Shown here: one piece after another, positions 36,734 through 44,753 of the stretch
Numbering within the stretch: the first letter of the stretch is position 1
Layout of the letters: every line of letters begins with the position of its first letter
Assembly (NCBI RefSeq): GCF_016804325.1
Contig: NZ_CP043627.1
Span: 3,919,001-3,983,000 of the forward strand
Reading direction: 5' to 3'
DNA: 64,000 nucleotides
Source of the DNA: Methylobacterium aquaticum
Lineage (GTDB): Bacteria > Pseudomonadota > Alphaproteobacteria > Rhizobiales > Beijerinckiaceae
Program-made: the position numbers and the translations under genes
The notes under the pieces: model-generated
The model's database searches: none
The model's input: the letters and a program-made list of their open reading frames with translations, nothing else
Told to the model about the DNA's origin: nothing

Positions 36734-38284
36734 TCACGGCACCACCTCCTCCCGCGGGGTGGCGCTGAGCTCGGTCCAGTCCAGCTCCTCCTCGAGGCGG
36801 AAATAGGCGTCGTCGCCGATCTCGTCGCGCTCGCGCAGATCGAGGATCACCGCGCGGGCGGCCTCGGCGGCGCGGCGGCGCAGGCCGTCGGCGGGCAGGC
36901 TCGCCGGGGCGAGGCCCTCGTCATGGGCTTCCGCCTCGCGCAAGGCCGCGTCGAATTCCCGCCGCAGGGCCTCGGCATGGGGCGAGGTCTCGTCGGACAG
37001 GCTGTCGCGGGCCGCCCGGTAGGCCGCGGCGCGGGCCCGGCCGATCTCGATCCCGACCGGATCGTCGTCGCCGAGCGAGAACCAGGCCAGGAGCGGGCGC
37101 AGGGTCAGGCCCTGGATCACCAGGGTGCCGAGCACGACGCAGAACGCCGTCAGCACCACGAGGTCGCGATGCGGGAAGTCGCCCGGCAGCGCCAGCGCCA
37201 GCGCGATGGTGACGACGCCGCGCATCCCGCACCACGCCACGGTCGTGCCCGAGCGCAGGCCGATCGGCGCCGGCCCGACCGGACCGAACAGGCGGTGCCA
37301 GAGCCGGGCGACGGCCCGGGCGCCGAGTACCCAGGCGAGCCGCACCACCACCGTGGTGGCGAACACCGCCGCGGCGACGACCGCCGTGTGGCGGCGCTCC
37401 TCCGGGCTCAGGCCCTCGAGGATCGGGCCGATCTGGAGGCCGATCAGCACGAAGGCCAGCACGTTGAGCACGAACACCGCCGTCTCCCAGACGGTGTTGG
37501 AGGTGACGCGCAGATGCGCCGGCATGGTCTGGGGCGAGAGCCGCGAGACGGTGAGCCCGAAGCTCACCACCGTCAGCACGCCCGAGACCTCGACCCGCTC
37601 GGCGGCGAGCCACAGGCCGAAGGTGGCGACGAACTGGAGCACCACGAGGCTCGGCGGATCGGTGACCCGGCGCATCAGCCGGACGTAGAGCATCGCCAGG
37701 ACCGGCCCGGCGACGAGCCCGCCGACGACGCCGATCAGGAAGGTCGGGGCGACCTCGGCGACCGAGAACGAGCCCGTCGCCACCGCCCCCAAGGCGAGGC
37801 GGTAGATCAGCAGCGACGAGGCGTCGTTGAACAGGCTCTCGCCCTTGAGGATGGTGACGAGGCGGTGGGGCAGCCGGAGATGGGCCAGCACCGAGAGCGC
37901 CGCCACCGCATCCGGCGGCGCCACGATGGCGCCGAGCACGATGCCGGCGGCGAGCGGCAGGTCGGGCACGAGCCAGCGCGCTACCAGCGCCACCGCGACC
38001 GTCGTGACCCCGACCGCCCCGACGACGAGGCCGGCGATCGGCATCCAGTTGCGCTTGAGGTCGCGCAGGCTGGTGTCGTAGGCCGCGTCGAGCAGGACCG
38101 GAGCGAGGAAGAGCGCCAGCGCGAGATCCGGATCGAGGCCGGGACGCGGCACCTGCGGCACGAAGGCCAGCACCACCCCGCCGATGGCGAGGAAAGCCGG
38201 GAACGGTGCCCCCAGGCGCCGCGCCACCCCGGCGAGCAGGACCGCGACGACGAGCACGCCGGCGATCCATTCGAAGATCAGCAT
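36734..38284 (-). CDS. Na+/H+ antiporter, CPA1 family
   Basis: 516 residues with about 12 membrane segments, beginning MLIFEWIAGVLVVAVLLAGV. Family hallmarks are LGAIVAPPDAVAALSVL (the ion-binding aspartate region), LKGESLFNDASSLLIYRLAL and WCGMRGVVTIALALALP. A charged cytoplasmic tail of about 110 residues (RARAAAYRAARDSLSDETSP, RERDEIGDDAYFRLEEELDW) follows, as in bacterial NhaP/YjcE relatives. It exchanges cytoplasmic Na+ or K+ for protons. Two ATGs are adjacent; 38284 has better spacing to TGGAGGG. Confidence 0.88.
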   Translation of the reverse strand: MLIFEWIAGVLVVAVLLAGVARRLGAPFPAFLAIGGVVLAFVPQVPRPGLDPDLALALFLAPVLLDAAYDTSLRDLKRNWMPIAGLVVGAVGVTTVAVALVARWLVPDLPLAAGIVLGAIVAPPDAVAALSVLAHLRLPHRLVTILKGESLFNDASSLLIYRLALGAVATGSFSVAEVAPTFLIGVVGGLVAGPVLAMLYVRLMRRVTDPPSLVVLQFVATFGLWLAAERVEVSGVLTVVSFGLTVSRLSPQTMPAHLRVTSNTVWETAVFVLNVLAFVLIGLQIGPILEGLSPEERRHTAVVAAAVFATTVVVRLAWVLGARAVARLWHRLFGPVGPAPIGLRSGTTVAWCGMRGVVTIALALALPGDFPHRDLVVLTAFCVVLGTLVIQGLTLRPLLAWFSLGDDDPVGIEIGRARAAAYRAARDSLSDETSPHAEALRREFDAALREAEAHDEGLAPASLPADGLRRRAAEAARAVILDLRERDEIGDDAYFRLEEELDWTELSATPREEVVP

Positions 38285-38378
38285 CATCCCTCCAGTCTGA
38301 AGGAGGGCAACGCGCGCGGGGCTTGGGAGGTTTGGGGGCGATGACGTCGCTGGGCGCGAGGAGCCGGACCGGAAGCGC

Positions 38379-38593
38379 TCAAGATCGCGGCAAGGCGGCC
38401 TGCAATTCGGCGACCTGGTGAGGTCGCAGGATGTGCCCGTCGGCGAGCACGATCCACACCACGCCCCCTCGATCCGGCCGGCTTCCGCCACGGCCTCGCG
38501 CAAGGTGACGGTGGGTCGCTCGGCCGTGTCGTCGCCGGGCCAGACGACGAGCTGCGCCGGAATGCTCCAGTCGATGCGGGTGCGGTCGCTCAT
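38379..38593 (-). pseudogene. Small protein (about 71 residues) broken by a one-base frameshift
   Basis: From ATG 38593 the frame reads MSDRTRIDWSIPAQLVVWPG and continues to AVAEAGRIEG. After a CCCCC run on the plus strand (38464-38468) the sensible continuation lies in another frame: VVWIVLADGHILRPHQVAEL then QAALPRS and a stop at 38379. One extra G on the coding strand would join the two parts. The composition and length suit a real small protein, but the family is unknown. The downstream antiporter gene follows on the same strand. Confidence 0.55.
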
Positions 38594-38688
38594 GGCCGCG
38601 TCATCACACCCATTGCGGCCGGGCGCAGGCAAAAATCGTGCGGCGACGTGTCGGACGGTGTCCGAACGGCGCATCCGGAAACCCCGTG

Positions 38689-39093
38689 TCAGGCGGCGTT
38701 GGTGACGCCCGAGAGCCGCTCCATCAGGCTGCGCTCGTAGGCGACGAGCTCGCGGCCGATCTTGAGGGCGCGGTGATACTGCTTGTTCGCGAGCTCGTCC
38801 TGGATCGCCACCAGGTAGGGCGCGCTCGTCGGCATGCCGCGCAGGATCTCCATCGATTGCCGCACCAGGAGGTCGTCGGCCTCCATCGGATGGTCGGCGA
38901 GGTAGATCAGCTGGAGCGTGACGCACAGGCGCTTGCAGGCGGTGTCGGCGCCGCTTTCGGGGATGATCTCGCTCTCGCGCAGGAACTTGCAGGTGTTCTC
39001 GATCAGCAGGTTGGTCGAGCGCTCGCCGTTGCGCAGCGACGCACCGTTGATGATCAGGCGCTCGAACGGCTTCAGGTGGATGCGCAGGGGCAT
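38689..39093 (-). CDS. flbT: Flagellar biosynthesis repressor FlbT
   Basis: 134 residues matching FlbT: MPLRIHLKPFERLIINGASL, RSTNLLIENTCKFLRESEI, YLADHPMEADDLLVRQ and QYHRALKIGRELVAYERSLM. FlbT binds the 5' untranslated region of flagellin mRNA in alphaproteobacteria and adjusts its stability or translation. It lies divergently upstream of the first flagellin gene, which suits that role. The usual partner gene flaF was not found in the window. Confidence 0.9.
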   Translation of the reverse strand: MPLRIHLKPFERLIINGASLRNGERSTNLLIENTCKFLRESEIIPESGADTACKRLCVTLQLIYLADHPMEADDLLVRQSMEILRGMPTSAPYLVAIQDELANKQYHRALKIGRELVAYERSLMERLSGVTNAA

Positions 39094-39536
39094 GGGCGTC
39101 TGTCCGTAAAAGTCTTGGTGAAGGGTGCGCCTTTACGAGTTGGGTTGCCTCCGGTCCGTCACCCCGACGGTCCGGCGGGAGACCGCGCCGCCCCCCGCCG
39201 CCCGTCCCGCCCCGGTGCCTCGCCACTCCACGCGGGCGGCACGACCGGCGCCGCCCCATCGAGAGATGGAAGCGCCCGGCAGGGCTGCCCAAGAGGCGGG
39301 GCGTGAGAGAGGGAATGGGTGACCATGGGCCCGACGCTAGAGCCCGGACGATTAAGAATTCACTGTAGCGGCGACCGAAACGACTGCCCCGGCAACAGAT
39401 TTATCCAACATTAACCATACCAAGACGGACCCGATCGGCCGACCCGTTAGGCTTAAGAAAGAAGAAAGGCCTGAACGGCGATGGTGACGGCGTCGTCAAA
39501 AAGACGCCCTGCCCGACGATCAAAAAGGTCGCCTCC
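39094..39536. other. flbT-flagellin intergenic region
   Basis: 443 bases without a supportable gene. The part near the flagellin gene (about 39350-39480) is clearly AT-richer and contains TTAACCAT at 39411. The flagellin start is preceded by AAAAAGGTC. No certain sigma-54 or sigma-28 promoter was recognised. Confidence 0.5.
39411..39418 (+). promoter_or_regulatory. Candidate CtrA box TTAACCAT upstream of flagellin
   Basis: TTAACCAT matches the short CtrA recognition motif known in alphaproteobacteria. It lies 126 bases before the first flagellin ATG in an AT-rich stretch. The same octamer occurs at 54376-54383. An 8-base match alone is weak evidence. Confidence 0.4.
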
Positions 39537-41441
39537 ATGTCCTCCGGCATCACCCTCTCGGCTGCTACTCGCCAGAACCTCCTGTCGCTCCAGGATACGG
39601 CCGCGCTGCTGTCTACGACGCAGACGCGCCTCTCGAGCGGCAAGAAGGTCAACACCGCCCTCGACGGCCCGGTGAACTACTTCACCGCACAGAACCTGAA
39701 TTCGCGGTCGTCGTCGCTGACGTACCTGCTCGACGGCGTGTCGAACGGCATCCAGACGATCCAGGCCGCCAATACGGGCATCACCAAGCTGCGCGGCCTG
39801 ACCGACCAGCTCAAGGCCGTCGCTCAGCAGGCCCTCTCGTCCTCGAACGCCTTCACCGCCAAGGCCAGCGTCGGCTCCACCGCCCTGACGGGCGCCACCG
39901 CCAACAACCTCCTGTCGGTCGGCGCGACCGTCGCGACGGCAGAGAATGTTATCGGCGCGACCACCGGTACCGGCACGGCCAAGACCGCCACGAGCTCCAC
40001 CGCGTTTGCTGGCGGCACGGACATCGAGACTGCCCTGAACATGTCGGGCTCGGTGACCACGGCGACGATCTCGATCGACAACGTCTCGATCACGATCAAC
40101 AAGGGTGCCGACACCGCCACCACCACTGCGCTGGCTTCCGCGATCAACACTCAGCTGAAGGCCGCCGGATCGAGCGTCGTCGCCGGCACTTCTGGTACCG
40201 CCCCGAACCTCAACCTGACTCTCACCGGCACGGGTGATGGCGGCGCGTTCGTGGTCGGGTCGGACAACAACACGACGAAGCTGTTCACCGGCACGGCGGG
40301 AACGACGGTTCCGATCACCGCCGGCGTGTTCAGGCCGACGGCGACCACGCTCGTCACCGGCCTCGGGTTTACTCCGGGCGACTCCTTCAATGTCAATGGG
40401 CAGCCCGTCACCGTTAGCCGAACCGATACCCTGGGTTCGCTTGCGCAGAAAATCAGCACGGCCACGAATGGGGCGGTGAGCGCCACCTACGACAGTGCTG
40501 CCCAGAAGTTCGTCTTTACGGCGGCGGATTCAGCGACCGCAATCACGTTGGGTGATGGCAGCACCGCCACGGCGTTGCTGTCCCGGCTTGGCTTCACCAC
40601 CAAGACTTTCGCCTCGGGCGTCGGCGCGATCTCCGGCACCACTCCGACCGCTACGAGCGCCCTCAACGGCAAGACGATCAGCGTCAAGGTCGCCAGCGGC
40701 AACGCCGTCAGCCTGACCTTCGGCAGCGCCCCGGGCCAGGTCTCGACCCTCAACCAGCTCAACGCCGCCCTGGCCCCGGCCAACGCGATGGCGACCATCG
40801 ACAGCGTGACCGGAGCGTTGAAGATCAGCACCACCAACGAGTCGGGCGCCGACAACCTGACCCTGTCGGCGAGCGGCACCGGCAACCCGTTCAGCTCCAG
40901 CACCTCGAGCGCGATCATCGGCGGTGACGGTGCGAACAGCCGCAACAGTCTGGTGAGCACCTACAACAACCTGCTGTCGCAGATCGACCAGATGGCGGCG
41001 GATTCGGGCTTCAACGGCACGAACCTGCTCGCCGGCGACACGGTGAACATCAGCTTCAACGAGAAGGGCACCTCTTCGCTCAAGGTTTCCGGCACGGCGG
41101 TCACCGCCACGGGCCTCAACCTGATGGCGATCGGCCAGACCGACTTCCAGGACAGCAACTCGATCAACGCTGTGGTCGCGACGATCAACACCGCCAACAG
41201 CACGCTTCTGAGCCAAGCCTCGACGCTGGGTGCGAACCTGGCGGTGGTGCAGAACCGGCAGGACTTCACCAAGCAGATGATCAACGTGCTCGATACGGGC
41301 GCGGCGAACCTGACGAATGCGGACCTGAACGAGGAAGCGGCAAACTCGCAGGCCCTCTCGACCCGCAACTCGCTCGGCATCTCGGCCCTGTCGCTCGCCA
41401 ACCAGGCCCAGCAGGGCATTCTCCAGCTCCTGCGCGGCTGA
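39537..41441 (+). CDS. fliC: Flagellin 1
   Basis: 634 residues. The conserved N-terminal D0/D1 helices (ITLSAATRQNLLSLQDTAAL, STTQTRLSSGKKVNTALDGP, NGIQTIQAANTGITKLRGL) and C-terminal helices (NRQDFTKQMINVLDTGAANL, ISALSLANQAQQGILQLLRG) are intact. The Ser/Thr/Ala-rich centre is the exposed variable region. It forms the flagellar filament after export, with no signal peptide. Bases 39817-40353 and 40653-40794 are identical to the second flagellin gene, while both flanks differ. A strong hairpin follows the stop codon. Confidence 0.93.
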   Translation: MSSGITLSAATRQNLLSLQDTAALLSTTQTRLSSGKKVNTALDGPVNYFTAQNLNSRSSSLTYLLDGVSNGIQTIQAANTGITKLRGLTDQLKAVAQQALSSSNAFTAKASVGSTALTGATANNLLSVGATVATAENVIGATTGTGTAKTATSSTAFAGGTDIETALNMSGSVTTATISIDNVSITINKGADTATTTALASAINTQLKAAGSSVVAGTSGTAPNLNLTLTGTGDGGAFVVGSDNNTTKLFTGTAGTTVPITAGVFRPTATTLVTGLGFTPGDSFNVNGQPVTVSRTDTLGSLAQKISTATNGAVSATYDSAAQKFVFTAADSATAITLGDGSTATALLSRLGFTTKTFASGVGAISGTTPTATSALNGKTISVKVASGNAVSLTFGSAPGQVSTLNQLNAALAPANAMATIDSVTGALKISTTNESGADNLTLSASGTGNPFSSSTSSAIIGGDGANSRNSLVSTYNNLLSQIDQMAADSGFNGTNLLAGDTVNISFNEKGTSSLKVSGTAVTATGLNLMAIGQTDFQDSNSINAVVATINTANSTLLSQASTLGANLAVVQNRQDFTKQMINVLDTGAANLTNADLNEEAANSQALSTRNSLGISALSLANQAQQGILQLLRG

Positions 41442-41454
41442 TTGCTCGACGCGA

Positions 41455-41509
41455 AAAGGCGCCGGGCTCCCCGTCTCTCGTTTCTGAGACGGAGGAGCCC
41501 CGCGCCTTT
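41455..41509 (+). terminator. Rho-independent terminator after flagellin 1
   Basis: AAAGGCGC, GGGCTCC and CGTCTC pair with GAGACG, GGAGCCC and GCGCCTTT around an 8-base loop, starting 14 bases after the stop codon. The stem has two small interruptions and ends in TTT. Confidence 0.8.
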
Positions 41510-41548
41510 CGTGCCTGCCCTATGACTCCTCTTCGACGGGCGGCGCGA

Positions 41549-41576
41549 CGTACGGCCCGTTGTTTCACGCCGTACG
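41549..41576. repeat. Inverted repeat between the flagellin genes
   Basis: CGTACGGC and GCCGTACG form a perfect 8-bp stem with a 12-base loop. It is the middle one of three consecutive hairpins after flagellin 1. Confidence 0.6.
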
Positions 41577-41587
41577 ACGCCGATTTC

Positions 41588-41636
41588 AAAAAATCCCAAG
41601 CAGCCGCGTATCATGCGCGGCTGCTTGGGATTTTTT
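41588..41636. terminator. Very strong bidirectional hairpin terminator
   Basis: A perfect 21-bp stem (41588-41608 with 41616-41636) has a 7-base loop and is flanked by A6 on the left and T6 on the right, the ideal form for termination in both directions. No gene on the minus strand nearby needs it, so it may insulate the second flagellin gene. Confidence 0.85.
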
Positions 41637-41702
41637 CGTTGTGCCCGAGCCTGTTCGCCTCGTCGCGCCAATAATTTGTTCCGGACGCCAGTATCTCTCG
41701 AC

Positions 41703-41843
41703 GTCATCCCGACGCTCGACGAAGTCGAGAACCAGGGATCCATCACCGCTAACCGTCCAGGATGAAGCGGAACACGACCCGCTTTGTCCTGCACCGTCGG
41801 CGGTTGTGGATCCCGGTTCCGCGTTCGCGGCACCAGGATGACA
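41703..41843. repeat. Palindromic repeat, family D (copy D2)
   Basis: GTCATCCCG opens and CCAGGATGAC closes the element. The interior pairs GGGATCCA with TGGATCCC around GCGGAACACGACCCGC. It matches the copy at 49371-49509 in layout. Confidence 0.65.
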
Positions 41844-42319
41844 TCAAGGATTGCAAGTCGGTTGGCTAATTCGAGTTGGCCTTAACAATCTCTGCGGATG
41901 CATCCTCGGGCGACCATGTCACGGCGGGTCATGATGGTACCGCCAAGCCTGTTTTTGGAGGACCGGCGGCCGTTTCAGCCGGCAATCGGAGCGGCGACGC
42001 TTGCGGTGGGCATTTCAGCGGCATTCTTCCCGTAGCCGCTGGTGCCTGCCAGGCCCTCAAGCAGCGCGAACCACTGCCATCTCGCATTCAATGTCTCGGC
42101 TATCGGCTCTCAGCCGCGCATGAATCATGGTAACTATCACATTAAGGTAAATCAATCAGTGACGGCGGGCGCTGCCATTAAGATCCTGAAAGTCATGACC
42201 TCCGGATCCAGGGGAAGGGCGGCCTTTTCAGCTTTGCGGTAAGGACCGGGCAAGGGCGGCGGGGCCAATCTGATCTCGCCTTCAAAACACGAAGGTCTCC
42301 CGATCAATAGGATCGACCA
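41844..42319. other. Upstream region of flagellin 2
   Basis: No gene could be supported. The stretch at about 42115-42190 is AT-rich (CATTAAGGTAAATCAATC) and probably holds the promoter. TAGGATCG is the ribosome site 6-7 bases before the flagellin 2 ATG. Confidence 0.5.
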
Positions 42320-44221
42320 ATGTCCTCCGGCATCACCCTTTCGGCCGCTACGCGCCAGAACCTCCTGTCGCTTCAGGGCACCGCCGACCTTCTCTCGACC
42401 ACCCAGACCCGCCTCTCGACCGGCAAGAAGGTCAACACCGCCCTCGATAGCCCGAGCAACTACTTCACGGCCCAAGGTCTGTCGTCGCGCTCGTCTGCCT
42501 TGACCAGCCTGCTCGACGGCGTGTCGAACGGCATCCAGACGATCCAAGCCGCCAATACCGGTCTCACCAAGCTGCAAGGCCTGACCGACCAGCTCAAGTC
42601 CGTCGCTCAGCAGGCCCTCTCGTCCTCGAACGCCTTCACCGCCAAGGCCAGCGTCGGCTCCACCGCCCTGACGGGCGCCACCGCCAACAACCTCCTGTCG
42701 GTCGGCGCGACCGTCGCGACGGCAGAGAATGTTATCGGCGCGACCACCGGTACCGGCACGGCCAAGACCGCCACGAGCTCCACCGCGTTTGCTGGCGGCA
42801 CGGACATCGAGACTGCCCTGAACATGTCGGGCTCGGTGACCACGGCGACGATCTCGATCGACAACGTCTCGATCACGATCAACAAGGGTGCCGACACCGC
42901 CACCACCACTGCGCTGGCTTCCGCGATCAACACTCAGCTGAAGGCCGCCGGATCGAGCGTCGTCGCCGGCACTTCTGGTACCGCCCCGAACCTCAACCTG
43001 ACTCTCACCGGCACGGGTGATGGCGGCGCGTTCGTGGTCGGGTCGGACAACAACACGACGAAGCTGTTCACCGGCACGGCGGGAACGACGGTTCCGATCA
43101 CCGCCGGCGTGTTCAGGCCGACGGCGACCACGCTCGCCACTGGCATCGGCTTCACGGCTGGCGACACGTTCACCGTCAACGGACAAGCTGTGACCGTTGG
43201 CCGAACCGATACCCTGGGGTCGCTCGCGCAAAAGGTGAGCGTGGCGACCAACGGGACGGTGAGCGCGACCTACGATTCCAGCGCCCAGAAGTTCAGCTTC
43301 ACGGCGGCGGATTCCTCGACCGCGATCACGCTGGGCAACGGCAGCACCGCGACCGCGCTGGTGTCCAAGCTCGGCTTCGCCACCCAGTCCTTCGCCTCCG
43401 GCGTCGGCGCGATCTCCGGCACCACCCCGACCGCCACGAGCGCCCTCAACGGCAAGACGATCAGCGTCAAGGTCGCCAGCGGCAACGCCGTCAGCCTGAC
43501 CTTCGGCAGCGCCCCGGGCCAGGTCTCGACCCTCAACCAGCTCAACGCCGCCCTGGCCCCGGCCAACGCGATGGCGAGCATCGACGCCACCACCGGCGCG
43601 ATCAAGATCAGCACCACCAACGAGTCGGGCGCAGACAGCCTGACCCTGTCGGCGAGCGGCACCGGCAACCCGTTCAGCTCCAGCACCTCGACCGCAATCA
43701 TCGGCGGTGACGGCTCGAACAGCCGCAACGCGCTGATGGCCACCTACAACAACCTGCTGTCGCAGATCGACCAGATGGCGGCGGATTCGGGCTTCAACGG
43801 CACGAACCTGCTCGCCGGCGACACGGTCAACGTGACCTTCAACGAGAAGGGCACCTCCTCGCTGAAGATCTCCGGCACGCAGGTTTCCGCCTCGATGCTC
43901 GGCCTGAACGCGATCGGCCAGACCGACTTCCAGGACAGCAACTCGATCAACGCCGTGGTCGCCACGATCAACAGCGCGTCGAGCCAGCTGAAGAATCAGG
44001 CCTCGACCCTGGGTGCCAACCTGGCGGTGGTGCAGAACCGGCAGGACTTCACCAAGCAGATGATCAACGTGCTCGATGCGGGCGCGGCGAACCTGACGAA
44101 TGCGGATCTCAACGAGGAGGCGGCGAACTCGCAGGCTCTCTCGACCCGCAACTCGCTCGGAATCTCGGCCCTGTCGCTCGCCAACCAGTCGCAGCAGGGC
44201 ATCCTCCAGCTCCTGCGCTGA
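42320..44221 (+). CDS. fliC: Flagellin 2
   Basis: 633 residues, with the same architecture as flagellin 1. The N-terminus reads ITLSAATRQNLLSLQGTADL and the C-terminus ISALSLANQSQQGILQLLR. Differences cluster in the terminal helices (NYFTAQGLSSRSSALTSLL against NYFTAQNLNSRSSSLTYLL) and in the segment around residues 275-370, whereas bases 42600-43136 and 43436-43577 are identical to flagellin 1. The protein is exported and polymerised in the filament, probably alongside flagellin 1. It has its own ribosome site and terminators. Confidence 0.93.
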   Translation: MSSGITLSAATRQNLLSLQGTADLLSTTQTRLSTGKKVNTALDSPSNYFTAQGLSSRSSALTSLLDGVSNGIQTIQAANTGLTKLQGLTDQLKSVAQQALSSSNAFTAKASVGSTALTGATANNLLSVGATVATAENVIGATTGTGTAKTATSSTAFAGGTDIETALNMSGSVTTATISIDNVSITINKGADTATTTALASAINTQLKAAGSSVVAGTSGTAPNLNLTLTGTGDGGAFVVGSDNNTTKLFTGTAGTTVPITAGVFRPTATTLATGIGFTAGDTFTVNGQAVTVGRTDTLGSLAQKVSVATNGTVSATYDSSAQKFSFTAADSSTAITLGNGSTATALVSKLGFATQSFASGVGAISGTTPTATSALNGKTISVKVASGNAVSLTFGSAPGQVSTLNQLNAALAPANAMASIDATTGAIKISTTNESGADSLTLSASGTGNPFSSSTSTAIIGGDGSNSRNALMATYNNLLSQIDQMAADSGFNGTNLLAGDTVNVTFNEKGTSSLKISGTQVSASMLGLNAIGQTDFQDSNSINAVVATINSASSQLKNQASTLGANLAVVQNRQDFTKQMINVLDAGAANLTNADLNEEAANSQALSTRNSLGISALSLANQSQQGILQLLR

Positions 44222-44240
44222 TCGCCTGCTGAGCCGCTTG

Positions 44241-44266
44241 CCGCAGGACCGGTATCGGTCTTGCGG
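44241..44266 (+). terminator. Hairpin after flagellin 2
   Basis: CCGCAGGACCG and CGGTCTTGCGG pair (one G-T wobble) around a GTAT loop, 20 bases after the flagellin 2 stop. There is no T-tract; it precedes a stronger terminator further on. Confidence 0.55.
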
Positions 44267-44383
44267 GAAGCCCTCCCGAGGGACGTCCTCTCGCGAAAAG
44301 TCCCGGCGACGGGACGCAAACCGAAGCGGACGGTTCGGGGGGCCGCCAGTCCGGGGCCGCCGAAGACCTGACGAATGACCAAG

Positions 44384-44416
44384 CGGCCGGGGCGCGAGCC
44401 CCGGCCGTTTCTTTTT
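44384..44416 (+). terminator. Rho-independent terminator, flagellin 2 transcript
   Basis: CGGCCGGGGC and GCCCCGGCCG form a perfect 10-bp stem with a GCGA tetraloop, followed by TTTCTTTTT. It also lies 2 bases beyond the stop codon of the converging cupin gene. Confidence 0.85.
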
Positions 44417-44418
44417 GC

Positions 44419-44739
44419 TCAGAGGGCGCCCGCCAGCCCCTCCGGCTTTTTCACCTCGATCTCCACGAAGGCGATCGGGTGGTCGGAGCCGTTCTGGACG
44501 TCGTGGCGGATGCCGGCCGGGCGGCGGTAGGACTGGCCGTGGGCGAGCGGCACCTCGGTGACCTGCGCGCCGTCGTGGACCCGGAGCGTGCCTTCCGTGA
44601 TCATCACCACGAAATAGGGCCAGCCATGCTCGTGCCAGCCGGTGACGGCGCCGGGGGAGAAATCCCAGCGGGTGATGCGGATTGTGTCGTCGTCGTGCTG
44701 GACGGTCGGAATCGCGGGGATCGTGCAGGCGAAGGCCAT
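44419..44739 (-). CDS. Small cupin-domain protein
   Basis: 106 residues consisting of a single cupin barrel. The metal-binding motif GWHEHGWPYFVVMITEG gives the two histidines and glutamate; GQSYRRPAGIRHDVQN supplies the second motif with its histidine. Such small cupins can be isomerases, dioxygenases or ligand sensors. It lies 14 bases downstream of the amidohydrolase gene on the same strand and is probably cotranscribed with it. The substrate is unknown. Confidence 0.82.
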   Translation of the reverse strand: MAFACTIPAIPTVQHDDDTIRITRWDFSPGAVTGWHEHGWPYFVVMITEGTLRVHDGAQVTEVPLAHGQSYRRPAGIRHDVQNGSDHPIAFVEIEVKKPEGLAGAL

Positions 44740-44753
44740 GGGCCAAAAACTCC

